From: Desulforamulus aeronauticus DSM 10349
Lineage (GTDB): Bacteria; Bacillota; Desulfotomaculia; Desulfotomaculales; Desulfotomaculaceae
Length of the DNA stretch: 64,000 nt
Assembly (NCBI RefSeq): GCF_900142375.1
Contig: NZ_FRAR01000023.1
Coordinates: 42,505 to 106,504 of the forward strand
Direction of reading: 5' to 3'
Below the pieces are notes generated by a model that saw nothing but the letters and a program-made list of their open reading frames with translations, was not told the origin of the DNA and did no database searches. Made by a program: the position numbers and the translations under genes. The stretch's first letter is position 1; each line of letters starts with the position of its first letter. This document shows positions 26,227 through 34,994 of the stretch, one piece after another.

Positions 26227-27621
26227 TTAAAACCTAAAGTAGAGAAACGGGTTATAGCTATTACCCACCAAAAGAACGGAACAAACTATTAATAAGGCGA
26301 AGCAAATCACTGGCTTGCCAACTTCCAGATAGCGCCCCCAGGGATTTTTCAAACTCTGCAATTTAGCTAGCACCGGGGTGCAGCCAATGATCGCCAGAGC
26401 TAGGAATGTACAATTGTTGTAAATAGCGGTTATGACATCCTGATTTACTAACTGGCGATTGGCCAAACCAAACATAATGCCTAGGAAATCAATCGCCTTG
26501 GCAAATTCTGTGTAGTAGAAGAACACCCAGCCCACCAATGCAGCCACCAATAAATAGACATGAGAAAACACCTTAGGAAGTTTGGCAAAAAGGCTAAGTA
26601 AGAACTTCTTCTCCAGCATAATCAGCAGACCATAATATAGACCCCAGACAATGAAATTCCAACTGGCACCATGCCAAAAGCCGGTTAAAAACCAAACTAC
26701 AAACATATTCCTTATATGATGGCTGCGATTACCACCCAGGGGTATATAGACATAGTCCCGAAAAAAACTGCCCAGGGAAATGTGCCAGCGCCGCCAAAAT
26801 TCGGTGGCTGAGGTTGAAACATAGGGATGGTTAAAGTTCTCTTTAAAAGTAAAGCCGAACATTCTACCCAATCCTATGGCCATATCCGAGTAACCGGAAA
26901 AGTCAAAATAGATTTGCAGGGCAAATAAAGTAATGCCGAACCACGCTCCCAGCACAGTAGCCTCTGCTAAATTGCCGTTCAGATAAGCTCCGGCCAGTTC
27001 CCCCGCCGTGTTGGCTAAAAGCACCTTTTTAGCCAAACCGATGGTAAAGCGAGTGATTCCTTCACTAAAACCAGCGAGAGTAATCACCCGCTGGTCAATT
27101 TGTTGGGCAATATCCTTATAGCGTACGATGGGGCCTGCCACCAATTGGGGAAAGAGGGAAATATAAAGTAACAATTTCGGAAAAGACTTCTGGCATGTCA
27201 TTTCTCCCCGGTAAACATCAACCACATAGCAAATGGCCTGGAAGGTGTAAAAGGAAATGCCTAAGGGCAAGCCATATTGATAGTAGGGCAACTGAGTATG
27301 GAACAAAAGGTTGATATTTTCCGCAAAAAAGGCGGAGTATTTAAAAAAGGCCAATACGGCAAGATTCGCCGTAATAGCCGAGATCAAAGCCGCCTTACTC
27401 TGCCAGCGTCCCCGATATTTCTCCACCTTGAGTCCAAAGTAATAGTCTACCAGCACCGTAAACAACAGCAGACTAACCCAAACCGGTTCTCCCCAGGCAT
27501 AGAAGAGCAAGGAAGCCAGGATTAAAACAAAATTACGATAGGTTTGATTCTTAATGATAAAAAACAGTAGTAACGTTATGGGCAAAAAAGCATACAGAAA
27601 AATCAGGCTGGAAAAAACCAA
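26227..27621 (-). CDS. MBOAT-family O-acyltransferase (module 2)
   Basis: MBOAT acyltransferase of 464 residues with about ten helices. The hallmarks are FWRRWHISLGSFFRDYVYI and the catalytic histidine in TGFWHGASW. A frame opens at 27636, but TTG 27621 lies 8 bases after GGAGG and gives MVFSSLIFLYAFLP, the usual start of AlgI-like proteins, so I use it. With the DHHW gene it forms a second glycan O-acetylation module, 10 kb from the first. Confidence 0.94.
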   Translation of the reverse strand: MVFSSLIFLYAFLPITLLLFFIIKNQTYRNFVLILASLLFYAWGEPVWVSLLLFTVLVDYYFGLKVEKYRGRWQSKAALISAITANLAVLAFFKYSAFFAENINLLFHTQLPYYQYGLPLGISFYTFQAICYVVDVYRGEMTCQKSFPKLLLYISLFPQLVAGPIVRYKDIAQQIDQRVITLAGFSEGITRFTIGLAKKVLLANTAGELAGAYLNGNLAEATVLGAWFGITLFALQIYFDFSGYSDMAIGLGRMFGFTFKENFNHPYVSTSATEFWRRWHISLGSFFRDYVYIPLGGNRSHHIRNMFVVWFLTGFWHGASWNFIVWGLYYGLLIMLEKKFLLSLFAKLPKVFSHVYLLVAALVGWVFFYYTEFAKAIDFLGIMFGLANRQLVNQDVITAIYNNCTFLALAIIGCTPVLAKLQSLKNPWGRYLEVGKPVICFALLIVCSVLLVGNSYNPFLYFRF

Positions 27622-27761
27622 TCCTTTCTCCTCCAAAATATCAATTTACGACAATAAGAATGTAGTTCTATAATTGTTGCTTATATTCCTTTTAGTTATT
27701 GGGAAGTAGGAGTTTTGGGAAAAATCTAGAGTTTTTATCTAAATCGTTGTAAAAGAAAGTA

Positions 27762-27804
27762 AAAACCTCTACCAACGGTAGAGGCCGGATGAAGCGTTCA
27801 TCCT
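27762..27804 (-). terminator. Double-hairpin terminator downstream of prfB
   Basis: CCTCTACC and GGTAGAGG (27767-27785) form a perfect hairpin followed on the minus strand by TTTTTAC. A second perfect hairpin, GGATGAA-GCG-TTCATCC (27788-27804), sits immediately upstream of it in transcript order. Confidence 0.7.
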
Positions 27805-27878
27805 TGACTGTGCAAGGGTAAGTATATCATAGTTTATATTTAAAATACACAGAGTTCCTAAAACATCAAGCAACCAGC

Positions 27879-28989
27879 TTAGTGTGTAGAACTAGCTTTA
27901 TTCTTTAAGTAAGATGCGATAAACTCATCGATGGCTCCATCCATTACGGCATGAACATTGCCAATTTCTTCGCCGGTGCGATGGTCCTTTACCAGGCTAT
28001 AAGGGTGGAAAACATATGAACGAATTTGACTGCCCCAGGCAATCTCCTTTTGATCACCCCGCAAAGAAGCCAACTCCTCTTCTTTTTTACGCAATTCCAG
28101 GTCAATGAGTTTGGACTTTAATAGCTTCATGGCGGCCACACGGTTGAAAGTTTGGGATCGTTCATTTTGGCAGGCCACCACAATACCTGTAGGTAGGTGA
28201 GTAATCCGCACAGCCGAGTCGGTCTTGTTAACGTGCTGACCTCCCGCTCCTCCAGAACGATAGGTATCGATTTTCAATTCCTCCGGCCGGATAGTAACCG
28301 CCACTTCATCCTCAACCACCGGCAGTACATCCACCGAGGCAAAGGAAGTATGCCGACGGCCCGCCGTATCAAAGGGAGAAATGCGTACAAGCCGGTGCAC
28401 CCCCTTTTCACAGCGCAGGTAGCCATAAGCATTCGGACCGGACACCTGGATGGTAGCACTCTTAATACCCGCCTCATCGCCGGGGAGAAGATCCAAGATC
28501 TCTACCTTAAAACCATGGTTCTCGCAATAGCGAGTATACATGCGAAAGAGCATCTGTGCCCAATCTTGAGATTCGGTACCACCAGCACCGGGGTGTAGGG
28601 ACAAAATAGCATCGCCTCGGTCGTAAGGGCCAGACAGCAATACCTCCAGTTCAGTATCGTCTACCCCTTTAGTCAGAGACGCCAGTTCTGTCAGCAGTTC
28701 TTCATCCAACAAGAGGTCCTGCTCTTCCAGACACAACTCCCACATCACTTCCAAATCCTGATGAGCGGATTCCAATGCCTTAAAGGCACCTACCCGATCC
28801 TTAAGCTTGGTTAACCTCTGGTTAACTTTCTGACTTTGTTCCACGTTATCCCAAAAACCCTGCTGCATCATTTCTCGTTCCAGTTTTTCTATTTCCTCTT
28901 GCTGCCTATCAATGTCAAAGAGAAACCCTCAAATCTTGGATACGCTTCCCCAACTTCTCTAAATCACGCCTTACTTCGGTATCTAGCAA
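27879..28989 (-). CDS. prfB: Peptide chain release factor 2, with programmed +1 frameshift
   Basis: RF2 recognises UGA and UAA. The gene is in two frames. Frame 1 runs from TTG 28989 (SD AAAGGATGA) for 24 codons and ends CTT-TGA at 28920-28915. Slipping +1 on CTT-T gives GAC and continues to the stop at 27879, making about 369 residues. The slip site CTTTGAC is the classic autoregulatory site: low RF2 causes pausing at UGA and frameshifting. An upstream AGGG can act as the stimulating SD. The GGQ motif (RSGGAGGQHVNKTDSAVR) and the anticodon-like SPF (RISPFDTAGRRH) are present. It lies downstream of secA. Confidence 0.95.
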
Positions 28990-29050
28990 AGGGATTCATC
29001 CTTTCTTAAGTAACTACATCACCAGAAATTCATACTAGAAAATGTACTAA

Positions 29051-29081
29051 ATACTAAAAGGGGTCAAACCCCTTTTAGTAT
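29051..29081 (-). terminator. Terminator of secA
   Basis: ATACTAAAAGGGG and CCCCTTTTAGTAT form a perfect 13-bp stem around TCAAA, just past the secA stop, with T-rich sequence after it on the minus strand. Confidence 0.8.
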
Positions 29082-29089
29082 TCTCTGTA

Positions 29090-31702
29090 TTATTTACCGC
29101 AGCATTTTTTGTATTTTTTACCGCTGCCACAGGGGCATTCGTCATTTCTTCCCACCTGTGATTCTTTACGAATTGGCTTCTGTCCCTCTTCTTCATAGCG
29201 GTTTTCTACCACTTGCCGCTGCTGTCTTTCTTGAGGAGTTACCATATTCACCCGAAAGACATAACGAACTACATCATCCTGGATATTGGCAATCATGTTA
29301 TTAAACATTTCGTAAGCTTCAAATTTATATTCTATGAGAGGATCTTTACTACCATAACCCCGTAAACCAATACCCTCCCGGAGCTGATCCATGGCATCCA
29401 GATGATCCATCCACTTTTCATCTACCAAACGCAACAGCACAATGCGTTCGATTTCACGCAGGGTTTCCACACCAAGCTCTTGCTCCCGCTGATGGTAAAA
29501 CTCCATGGTTTTCTCTAAAAGTTCTTCCTTAAGCCCCTGGCGTCCCATATCCTCAAGGTCAGTTGGCTGCAGAGTATGGTTCGGCAGGTAGAGGTTCTCT
29601 GCATGCTCTAATAGGCTGGTTAAATCCCATTCTTCCTGGTGTACACCTTCAGGGCAATACATGTCGACTGAACGCTCCACCACAGTAGCGATGGTTTCTT
29701 TAATATTCTCAGCCATGTTCTCACCAGTCAACACTTTACGTCGCTGCTGGTAGATCACTTCACGCTGCTGGTTCATAACATCATCATAGTCTAATACGTG
29801 TTTACGAATGGAGAAGTTACGATTTTCCACACGTTTTTGTGCTGTCTCAATAGATTTACTAATGAGACCATGTTCAATAGGCACATCCTCTTCCATGCCC
29901 AAACGCTCCATCAGTCCAGCAATATTATCTGAACCAAACAAACGCATCAGATCATCTTCTAGGGAGATGTAAAACTGACTGGAACCGGGGTCACCCTGAC
30001 GGCCTGAACGGCCCCGCAGCTGATTGTCAATCCGGCGGCTCTCATGGCGTTCGGTACCAATAATATGCAGCCCACCTTGCTCTACCACATGAGCTCGTTC
30101 TTCTTCACATTGCTTTTTAAATTGATCTAATAGCCGTTTAAACTCTTCGGGAGCTGTTTCCTCTGTCAGATCCTTTTTACGCAGCTCAATTCTAGCTTGA
30201 ACTTCTGGATTGCCCCCCAACAAAATATCCGTACCACGACCAGCCATATTGGTAGCAATGGTTACTGCTTTAAAGCGACCCGCTTGGGCAATAATTTCTG
30301 CTTCTTTATCATGAACCTTAGCATTTAGTACCTGGTGAGGTACACCTCTCCTTTTTAATAGCGCACTCAGAAGCTCCGACTTAGCAATAGAAATAGTTCC
30401 CACCAAGACAGGTTGCCCGGTTTGATGTCTTGTTACAACATCTTCCACTACAGCTTTAAATTTGCTAGACTCTGTTTTATACACCACATCGGAAATATCA
30501 TTACGAATCATTGGTTTATTGGTAGGAATCACAATAACTTCTAAGCCGTAGATCTTACGGAATTCTTCCTCCTCTGTAAGGGCCGTTCCGGTCATACCCG
30601 CTAATTTATGATACATCCGGAAATAGTTCTGGAAAGTAATCGTTGCTAAGGTTTGGGATTCTTTCTCTATTTTTACGCCCTCTTTGGCTTCAATAGACTG
30701 GTGCAATCCATCACTGTAACGACGACCAAACATCAGGCGACCGGTAAATTCATCTACAATGACTACCTCGCCATCCCTAACCACATAGTCCCGATCCCTA
30801 TGCATCAAGCCATGTGCCTTCAGCGACTGATTTAAGTAGTGATTGATTTCCATATTTGATTCGTCATATAGGTTTTCTATACCCAGTAACTTTTCTGCCT
30901 TATCTACCCCTTCTTCTGTCAGCAATACATTGTGGGCCTTTTCATCAACGGTATAATCCGTATCGCGAACTAATTTAGGCACAATCTTAGCCATTTTATA
31001 ATAAAGTTCCGTCGGTTTATCCGCAGCACCAGAAATAATTAGGGGTGTCCGGGCCTCATCAATTAAGATACTATCCACTTCGTCCACAATGACGTAGTGT
31101 AAATCCCGCTGCACTAATTGCTCCGGATTGTGAGCCATGTTATCTCTCAGGTAATCAAAGCCAAACTCATTATTCGTTCCGTAGGTAATATCCGCATTAT
31201 AGGCTTGCCTGCGTTGTTCCGGGCTAAGTCCATGCACAATTAGCCCCACAGATAAACCTAGGAAACGGTATATTCTACCCATCCACTCACTGTCACGGGT
31301 AGCGAGGTAGTCGTTCACAGTAATTACATGAACGCCTTTGCCGGTTAAAGCATTTAGATAGACCGGCAAAGTAGCAACCAGGGTTTTACCTTCACCGGTT
31401 CTCATTTCTGCAATACGCCCCTGGTGCAGCACCATTCCACCGATTAACTGAACATCATAGTGCCGCATACCGAGTACTCGCTTAGAGGCCTCTCTAACAA
31501 CAGCATAGGCTTCAGGCATAATATCATCCAGAGTTCGACCATTTTCCAGCAGTTGTTTAAATTCACTCGTTTTATTCCGCAATTGTTCATCTGTTAGACC
31601 AGCAATCTGAGATTCTAAGTCATTAACATCTTCTACAATGCGTTGCAGGCGCTTTACTTCCTTCGCATTGTCATCAAAAAGGTTCTTTATAAAATTAAAC
31701 AC
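29090..31702 (-). CDS. secA: Preprotein translocase ATPase SecA
   Basis: SecA, 870 residues, drives proteins through SecYEG. Walker A is [14 protein letters not shown] (about 100-113), with the DEAD-like [14 protein letters not shown] and helicase motifs ([23 protein letters not shown]). The C-terminus carries the zinc-binding SecB/lipid domain [18 protein letters not shown] start 31702 has SD AAAGGTGG. It has its own promoter and a leader hairpin. Its substrates include the many exported proteins of this window. Confidence 0.98.
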   Translation of the reverse strand: MFNFIKNLFDDNAKEVKRLQRIVEDVNDLESQIAGLTDEQLRNKTSEFKQLLENGRTLDDIMPEAYAVVREASKRVLGMRHYDVQLIGGMVLHQGRIAEMRTGEGKTLVATLPVYLNALTGKGVHVITVNDYLATRDSEWMGRIYRFLGLSVGLIVHGLSPEQRRQAYNADITYGTNNEFGFDYLRDNMAHNPEQLVQRDLHYVIVDEVDSILIDEARTPLIISGAADKPTELYYKMAKIVPKLVRDTDYTVDEKAHNVLLTEEGVDKAEKLLGIENLYDESNMEINHYLNQSLKAHGLMHRDRDYVVRDGEVVIVDEFTGRLMFGRRYSDGLHQSIEAKEGVKIEKESQTLATITFQNYFRMYHKLAGMTGTALTEEEEFRKIYGLEVIVIPTNKPMIRNDISDVVYKTESSKFKAVVEDVVTRHQTGQPVLVGTISIAKSELLSALLKRRGVPHQVLNAKVHDKEAEIIAQAGRFKAVTIATNMAGRGTDILLGGNPEVQARIELRKKDLTEETAPEEFKRLLDQFKKQCEEERAHVVEQGGLHIIGTERHESRRIDNQLRGRSGRQGDPGSSQFYISLEDDLMRLFGSDNIAGLMERLGMEEDVPIEHGLISKSIETAQKRVENRNFSIRKHVLDYDDVMNQQREVIYQQRRKVLTGENMAENIKETIATVVERSVDMYCPEGVHQEEWDLTSLLEHAENLYLPNHTLQPTDLEDMGRQGLKEELLEKTMEFYHQREQELGVETLREIERIVLLRLVDEKWMDHLDAMDQLREGIGLRGYGSKDPLIEYKFEAYEMFNNMIANIQDDVVRYVFRVNMVTPQERQQRQVVENRYEEEGQKPIRKESQVGRNDECPCGSGKKYKKCCGK

Positions 31703-31741
31703 GGTTGACCACCTTTCAGGTATATTGACTATTTCACTAAA

Positions 31742-31768
31742 CGCAAGGAACCACAGAGGTTCCTTGCG
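31742..31768 (-). promoter_or_regulatory. secA leader hairpin
   Basis: CGCAAGGAACC and GGTTCCTTGCG form a perfect 11-bp stem around a 5-base loop. It lies between the secA promoter and start codon, so it is in the 5' UTR. Only TTTAG follows, a poor T-tract, so it may protect or regulate the message rather than terminate. Confidence 0.5.
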
Positions 31769-31797
31769 ATAGGTCTAGATATCTAGGCAACATTGTT

Positions 31798-31826
31798 ATT
31801 TTATCACCCAATAAAAACAGAATCAA
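31798..31826 (-). promoter_or_regulatory. secA promoter
   Basis: TTGATT (31826-31821), 17-base spacer, TAAAAT (31803-31798) on the minus strand: a good sigma-A promoter about 95 bases upstream of secA. Confidence 0.7.
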
Positions 31827-31933
31827 GAAATCTGCTTTCTTCTGTAATTTTCTCCTTTAAGCAAGCTTTTCCTTCTAAGGTGCGGGATTTTTATCATGGT
31901 AATAACTATTAAGTTTTCCAGTCAGCGGTATTT

Positions 31934-31970
31934 AAAAAACAAGGCACGCCACTGGGCGAGCCTTGTTTTT
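31934..31970 (-). terminator. Terminator of hpf
   Basis: AACAAGGC and GCCTTGTT enclose an inner GCC/GGC pairing, followed on the minus strand by TTTTTTAAA. It starts 14 bases past the hpf stop. Confidence 0.85.
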
Positions 31971-31983
31971 AGATCAACATCGT

Positions 31984-32502
31984 CTAGAATTCCGGTTCGA
32001 TTAAGCCGTAGTTGCCGTCTTTTCTCTTATAAACCACATTGGTTTGTTCCGTTTCTGCATTGGAAAAGACAAAGAAATCGTGGCCCAGCAGGTTCATCTG
32101 CATAATGGCCTCATCCAAGGCCATGGGCTTAATAGCAAAGCGCTTGGTTTTAATTACTTGCGGCGATTCATCATCAAATCTTTCAATCTCTACCGTGTTG
32201 GTCAGGGCGCGACCGTTCCGGCGGTTGATTCTGCCCTTATAGCGTTCGATCTGGCGTTCCATTTTTTCGACCACCAGGTCAACGGATGAATACATCTCGG
32301 CGGTAGCTTCTTCGCCCCTAAGCAGCATACCGTTAACAGGGATAGTAACTTCAATCTTATGAGAGTCACCCTCAACCACCAAAGTGGCAATGGCTTCCCC
32401 CATGTTTTCTAAAAACCGATCCAGCTTGCCAAGGCGTTTTTCCACATAGTCCCGTAAGGCAGGAGTTACATCAATGTTTTTACCACGAACTTGTACTTTC
32501 AC
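31984..32502 (-). CDS. hpf: Ribosome hibernation promoting factor, long form
   Basis: Long-type HPF, about 172 residues, which binds stationary-phase 70S ribosomes and dimerises them to 100S. The N-terminal S30AE domain (VRGKNIDVTPALRDYVEKRL) is joined to the C-terminal dimerisation domain (KRFAIKPMALDEAIMQMNLL, FFVFSNAETEQTNVVYKRKD). A frame starts at 32511. GTG 32502 lies 8 bases after AAGGAG and gives the family start MKVQVRGKNI, so I use it. It is transcribed with its own terminator, upstream of secA as in many Firmicutes. Confidence 0.95.
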   Translation of the reverse strand: MKVQVRGKNIDVTPALRDYVEKRLGKLDRFLENMGEAIATLVVEGDSHKIEVTIPVNGMLLRGEEATAEMYSSVDLVVEKMERQIERYKGRINRRNGRALTNTVEIERFDDESPQVIKTKRFAIKPMALDEAIMQMNLLGHDFFVFSNAETEQTNVVYKRKDGNYGLIEPEF

Positions 32503-32601
32503 AAGCACCACTCCTTCCCAATGATCCCGGCATCCTGTGCCTTGTAATTATTATTCCCGAATTTAGCAGAAAATCCTGCAATATTTTAACAAAATTTTAA
32601 A

Positions 32602-32622
32602 ACCCTGGCCAATGGCCAGGGT
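32602..32622 (-). terminator. Terminator of the cold-shock gene
   Basis: ACCCTGGCC-AAT-GGCCAGGGT is a perfect 9-bp hairpin, followed on the minus strand by TTTAAAATTTTG, 19 bases past the stop. Confidence 0.8.
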
Positions 32623-32640
32623 CGAAGTTTTCAATGTAAA

Positions 32641-32838
32641 TTAACGCTTATAAACGTTAGCAGCTTGAGGACCACGAGCGCCTTCAACGATGTCGAATTC
32701 AACTTCTTGACCTTCAGCTAAAGATTTGAAACCTTCTTCTTGGATTGCGGAAAAGTGAACGAATACATCGCCACCTTCTTCTCTTTCAATAAAGCCATAA
32801 CCTTTTTCCGCATTAAACCATTTTACCTTGCCGAGCAT
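32641..32838 (-). CDS. Cold-shock protein, CspA family
   Basis: Single cold-shock domain of 65 residues that binds single-stranded RNA and DNA. Both RNP motifs are present: KGYGFIERE (RNP1) and DVFVHFSAI (RNP2). It is monocistronic, with a strong promoter, a leader of about 50 bases and a terminator. It acts as an RNA chaperone, and expression in growth or cold is typical of the family. Confidence 0.95.
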   Translation of the reverse strand: MLGKVKWFNAEKGYGFIEREEGGDVFVHFSAIQEEGFKSLAEGQEVEFDIVEGARGPQAANVYKR

Positions 32839-32896
32839 TTACATTCCTCGCTTTCAAAATACTTTCCAGGGAGCCTAGTAGGACTCACATGCGGAT

Positions 32897-32926
32897 ATAT
32901 TACCACTATTATTTATTAACTGTCAA
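32897..32926 (-). promoter_or_regulatory. Strong promoter of the cold-shock gene
   Basis: TTGACA (32926-32921), 18-base spacer, TAATAT (32902-32897) on the minus strand, about 60 bases upstream of the start. The -35 is consensus. Confidence 0.8.
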
Positions 32927-32990
32927 GTATTTCCGTTGTCGACTGTTTCCATCAGCTTGTCGAAAAATTCCTTGTTGAAGGACCTTTTCC

Positions 32991-33008
32991 TGTGGATAAT
33001 GTGGATAA
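32991..33008 (+). promoter_or_regulatory. Two perfect tandem DnaA boxes
   Basis: TGTGGATAA occurs twice head to tail (32991-32999 and 33000-33008); each is the complement of the consensus DnaA box TTATCCACA. A third, imperfect match (TGTGGACAT) lies at 33043-33051. The surroundings are AT-rich and non-coding (32927-33194), upstream of the cold-shock promoter. No dnaA, dnaN or recF gene is nearby. The sequence match is direct; DnaA binding is inferred. Confidence 0.6.
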
Positions 33009-33194
33009 GTCTGTTAATAACCTATTAAATAAGGTGTTTTACTGTGGACATCCTATTTTCCTCGTGGTATATTTTGTCAAATTGTAATTTTTATTGGCAT
33101 AAATTTTGTAAAGAAAAGTAACTTACAGTATTTTCCAGTCAATTGTAATCATTTACCAGTTTATACCATTTAATCAATTTGAGTCGAACCATTG

Positions 33195-33929
33195 CTACTT
33201 TCCTGCATTGGCTAAGGTGATAACGAAAATTTTGCCGGCCCCAGCAGCCTTTAACGTCTCTGCGATGGTTGAGGCGGTGGAGCCAGTGGTGAAAACATCA
33301 TCTATTAACAAAAGGTTTCTTCCAAAGATATCGGCCGCTGGCCCTTTAAGCAAAAAGGCATCCTTAAGATTTTGTTTTCTTTCTTCCCTGGGGAGCCCTG
33401 TTTGAGGTGGGGTTTCTTTGTATTTAATCAGTGTCTCCCTCAGTAGGGGCAGTTTTAAACCCCTGGCCACTTCTTTAGCCAGCAGTTCTGCCTGGTTATA
33501 GCCCCGCTCCCATTGACGCTGGCGGGACAGGGGTACCGGCAGAATGGCTTCACATTGAGCCAAAGGAAGCTGCTGCTGGATAAGTTCCACCATTAAGCAA
33601 GCCAGCAGCGGTGCCAGCGACTTTCTGCCCTTAAATTTAAACAGGTGGATCGCCTGCCGCAGGACTCCTTCATAGGGCCCCACCGCCCTGGCTAGCTCAA
33701 AGGGCGGTGGCTGGCGGTGGCATGCCGGACACAGACTGGATGGCCGCCGGTGCCTGCTGCCCAAGGGCCTGCCACAAACCCGGCAATGGGGCTGTTTGGC
33801 CCAGCCTGCCAACCAACCGCGGCAGCTAGGACAGATTCCCTCGCTGTCACCCGTAACACTGCCACAAAGCTGACAGCCAGGATGGGTGGGGAAGAGAAGC
33901 TTTACCAGGGCCTCTAGCAGGGGATGCAT
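33195..33929 (-). CDS. comFC: ComFC-type phosphoribosyltransferase-domain protein
   Basis: ComF family protein of about 244 residues, used in DNA uptake in competent Gram-positives. It has an N-terminal zinc ribbon (CQLCG, CPSC, CRVCG, CPAC) and a C-terminal type I phosphoribosyltransferase fold with the PRPP loop LLIDDVFTTGST. A frame opens at 33938. ATG 33929 is better spaced from AAAGG. No comFA is visible here. The exact function is not settled, but family assignment is firm. Confidence 0.9.
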   Translation of the reverse strand: MHPLLEALVKLLFPTHPGCQLCGSVTGDSEGICPSCRGWLAGWAKQPHCRVCGRPLGSRHRRPSSLCPACHRQPPPFELARAVGPYEGVLRQAIHLFKFKGRKSLAPLLACLMVELIQQQLPLAQCEAILPVPLSRQRQWERGYNQAELLAKEVARGLKLPLLRETLIKYKETPPQTGLPREERKQNLKDAFLLKGPAADIFGRNLLLIDDVFTTGSTASTIAETLKAAGAGKIFVITLANAGK

Positions 33930-34023
33930 AAAAATCATCCTTTGCCTAAATGTTTCCCCCTATTTCTCCAGCCGCTCGGAAATATCCTGCCGGGGCTACC
34001 ACCGAGAGCATCCCTTTAGCCCC

Positions 34024-34233
34024 TCAAAGCTGATCCGACTGTAAATTAATAATTAGCAGGATTAAAGAAGCCGCTACCCCGCCCATTAAAGTGAGTAGCC
34101 ACATAAGGATTTGCTCCTGCCGAGCTGCCAAACGTTCCAGGGCTGCTGCCTGGCGTTCCTGCCACTGTTTTAAATGGCCGACGTCTGCCTCCAGAGTCGA
34201 GACTTGTCGGGCCAGATTAAGTTCTATGGACAT
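34024..34233 (-). CDS. Small coiled-coil and membrane protein, XhlA-like
   Basis: Small protein of 69 residues. Residues 8-42 form a short coiled coil (VSTLEADVGHLKQWQERQAA), followed by one membrane helix (MWLLTLMGGVAASLILLIIN). This is the layout of XhlA (haemolysin-like) proteins, though no specific match can be claimed. SD GGAGG is present. It is the last of three small genes (DUF1659, DUF2922, this one) that recur together in Firmicutes, by my recollection. The role of the group is unknown. Confidence 0.7.
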   Translation of the reverse strand: MSIELNLARQVSTLEADVGHLKQWQERQAAALERLAARQEQILMWLLTLMGGVAASLILLIINLQSDQL

Positions 34234-34268
34234 GGGAGAACCTCCTTTGGCTGAAGACCGATGGCCAA

Positions 34269-34289
34269 GGGGCGGGCTATGCCCGCCCC
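34269..34289 (-). repeat. GC-rich hairpin between two small genes
   Basis: GGGGCGGGC-TAT-GCCCGCCCC is a perfect 9-bp stem with a three-base loop, between the DUF2922 stop and the next SD. There is no T-tract, so it may stabilise or partition the message. Confidence 0.5.
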
Positions 34290-34295
34290 CATGCC

Positions 34296-34514
34296 TTAGA
34301 TCAGTTCCAGTTCTGCTATATCGCGGCTGACTACTCTGGCTCCGGCCACTCCTACCAAACTACCGCCGGTGCTGGTGAAGATATCCTGGGTGACAATCTC
34401 GTCCATAACAGTTTTCACCTCGGCTGCCTGCAGATCCTCCCTGGGTTCTGTCACCCGAAGGGTTACTTTACTACCTGCGGTGTTAACAAAGACTAGTTCC
34501 AGTGTTTTACTCAT
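34296..34514 (-). CDS. DUF2922 family protein
   Basis: Small protein of 72 residues matching DUF2922: LELVFVNTAGSKVTLRV, then VKTVMDEIVTQDIF and GARVVSRDIAELELI. The function of the family is unknown. It begins just after the DUF1659 gene, with SD AAGGAGG. The hydrophobic alternation suggests a compact beta-rich protein with no signal peptide or helix. Confidence 0.85.
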   Translation of the reverse strand: MSKTLELVFVNTAGSKVTLRVTEPREDLQAAEVKTVMDEIVTQDIFTSTGGSLVGVAGARVVSRDIAELELI

Positions 34515-34534
34515 GCGTTATTCCTCCTTGTTGG

Positions 34535-34759
34535 TTATTGGTTGATTAACTGGCTGTCATCTACCCGATAGATGCCCTGTACAGGGGTGGTCTGCAGGCT
34601 GTTGATAGCCATCGCCACTTCATGCAATTCCTGGTCCCCGGCGCTGGTCTTCACCTTGGAGTAGGTGCGGTTTACATAAACCGGATCACCGTTGCCGTTG
34701 ACACCTTTCTGATAGCGCAGCTTCAGGCTGCAGGTATTGGGTTGTTTTACCACTGCCAT
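34535..34759 (-). CDS. DUF1659 family protein
   Basis: Small protein of 74 residues matching DUF1659 (CSLKLRYQKGVNGNGDPVYV, VAMAINSLQTTPVQGIYRVD). A longer frame to 34891 exists, but ATG 34759 has a perfect SD, AAGGAGG, and begins MAVVKQPNTCSL. It heads the three-gene cassette. Function is unknown. I am confident of the family and the start. Confidence 0.87.
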   Translation of the reverse strand: MAVVKQPNTCSLKLRYQKGVNGNGDPVYVNRTYSKVKTSAGDQELHEVAMAINSLQTTPVQGIYRVDDSQLINQ

Positions 34760-34909
34760 GTTTGTTTCCTCCTTGTTTTTCAGGACCGGCCCCTTTGGTT
34801 TAGCGCTTGACCTTATTGTAGCGGAGCCTTCGGCAAAAGGAAAAAACCGACCCTGGCCTCCTAACAGCAAAAAAACTGCCAGTTTAGCCAAATCGGTTCT
34901 CCTGGGATA

Positions 34910-34946
34910 AAAACAACACCGACTTGGTGAAAATCGGTGTTGTTTT
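34910..34946. terminator. Terminator after the GAF-GGDEF gene
   Basis: AAAACAACACCGA and TCGGTGTTGTTTT form a perfect 13-bp stem around an 11-base loop, 49 bases past the GGDEF gene stop. A- and T-runs flank both sides. Confidence 0.85.
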
Positions 34947-34994
34947 GAATGAAGTATAGAAGTTACAGAGAAATATATTGGCTATTCCAAGGAA

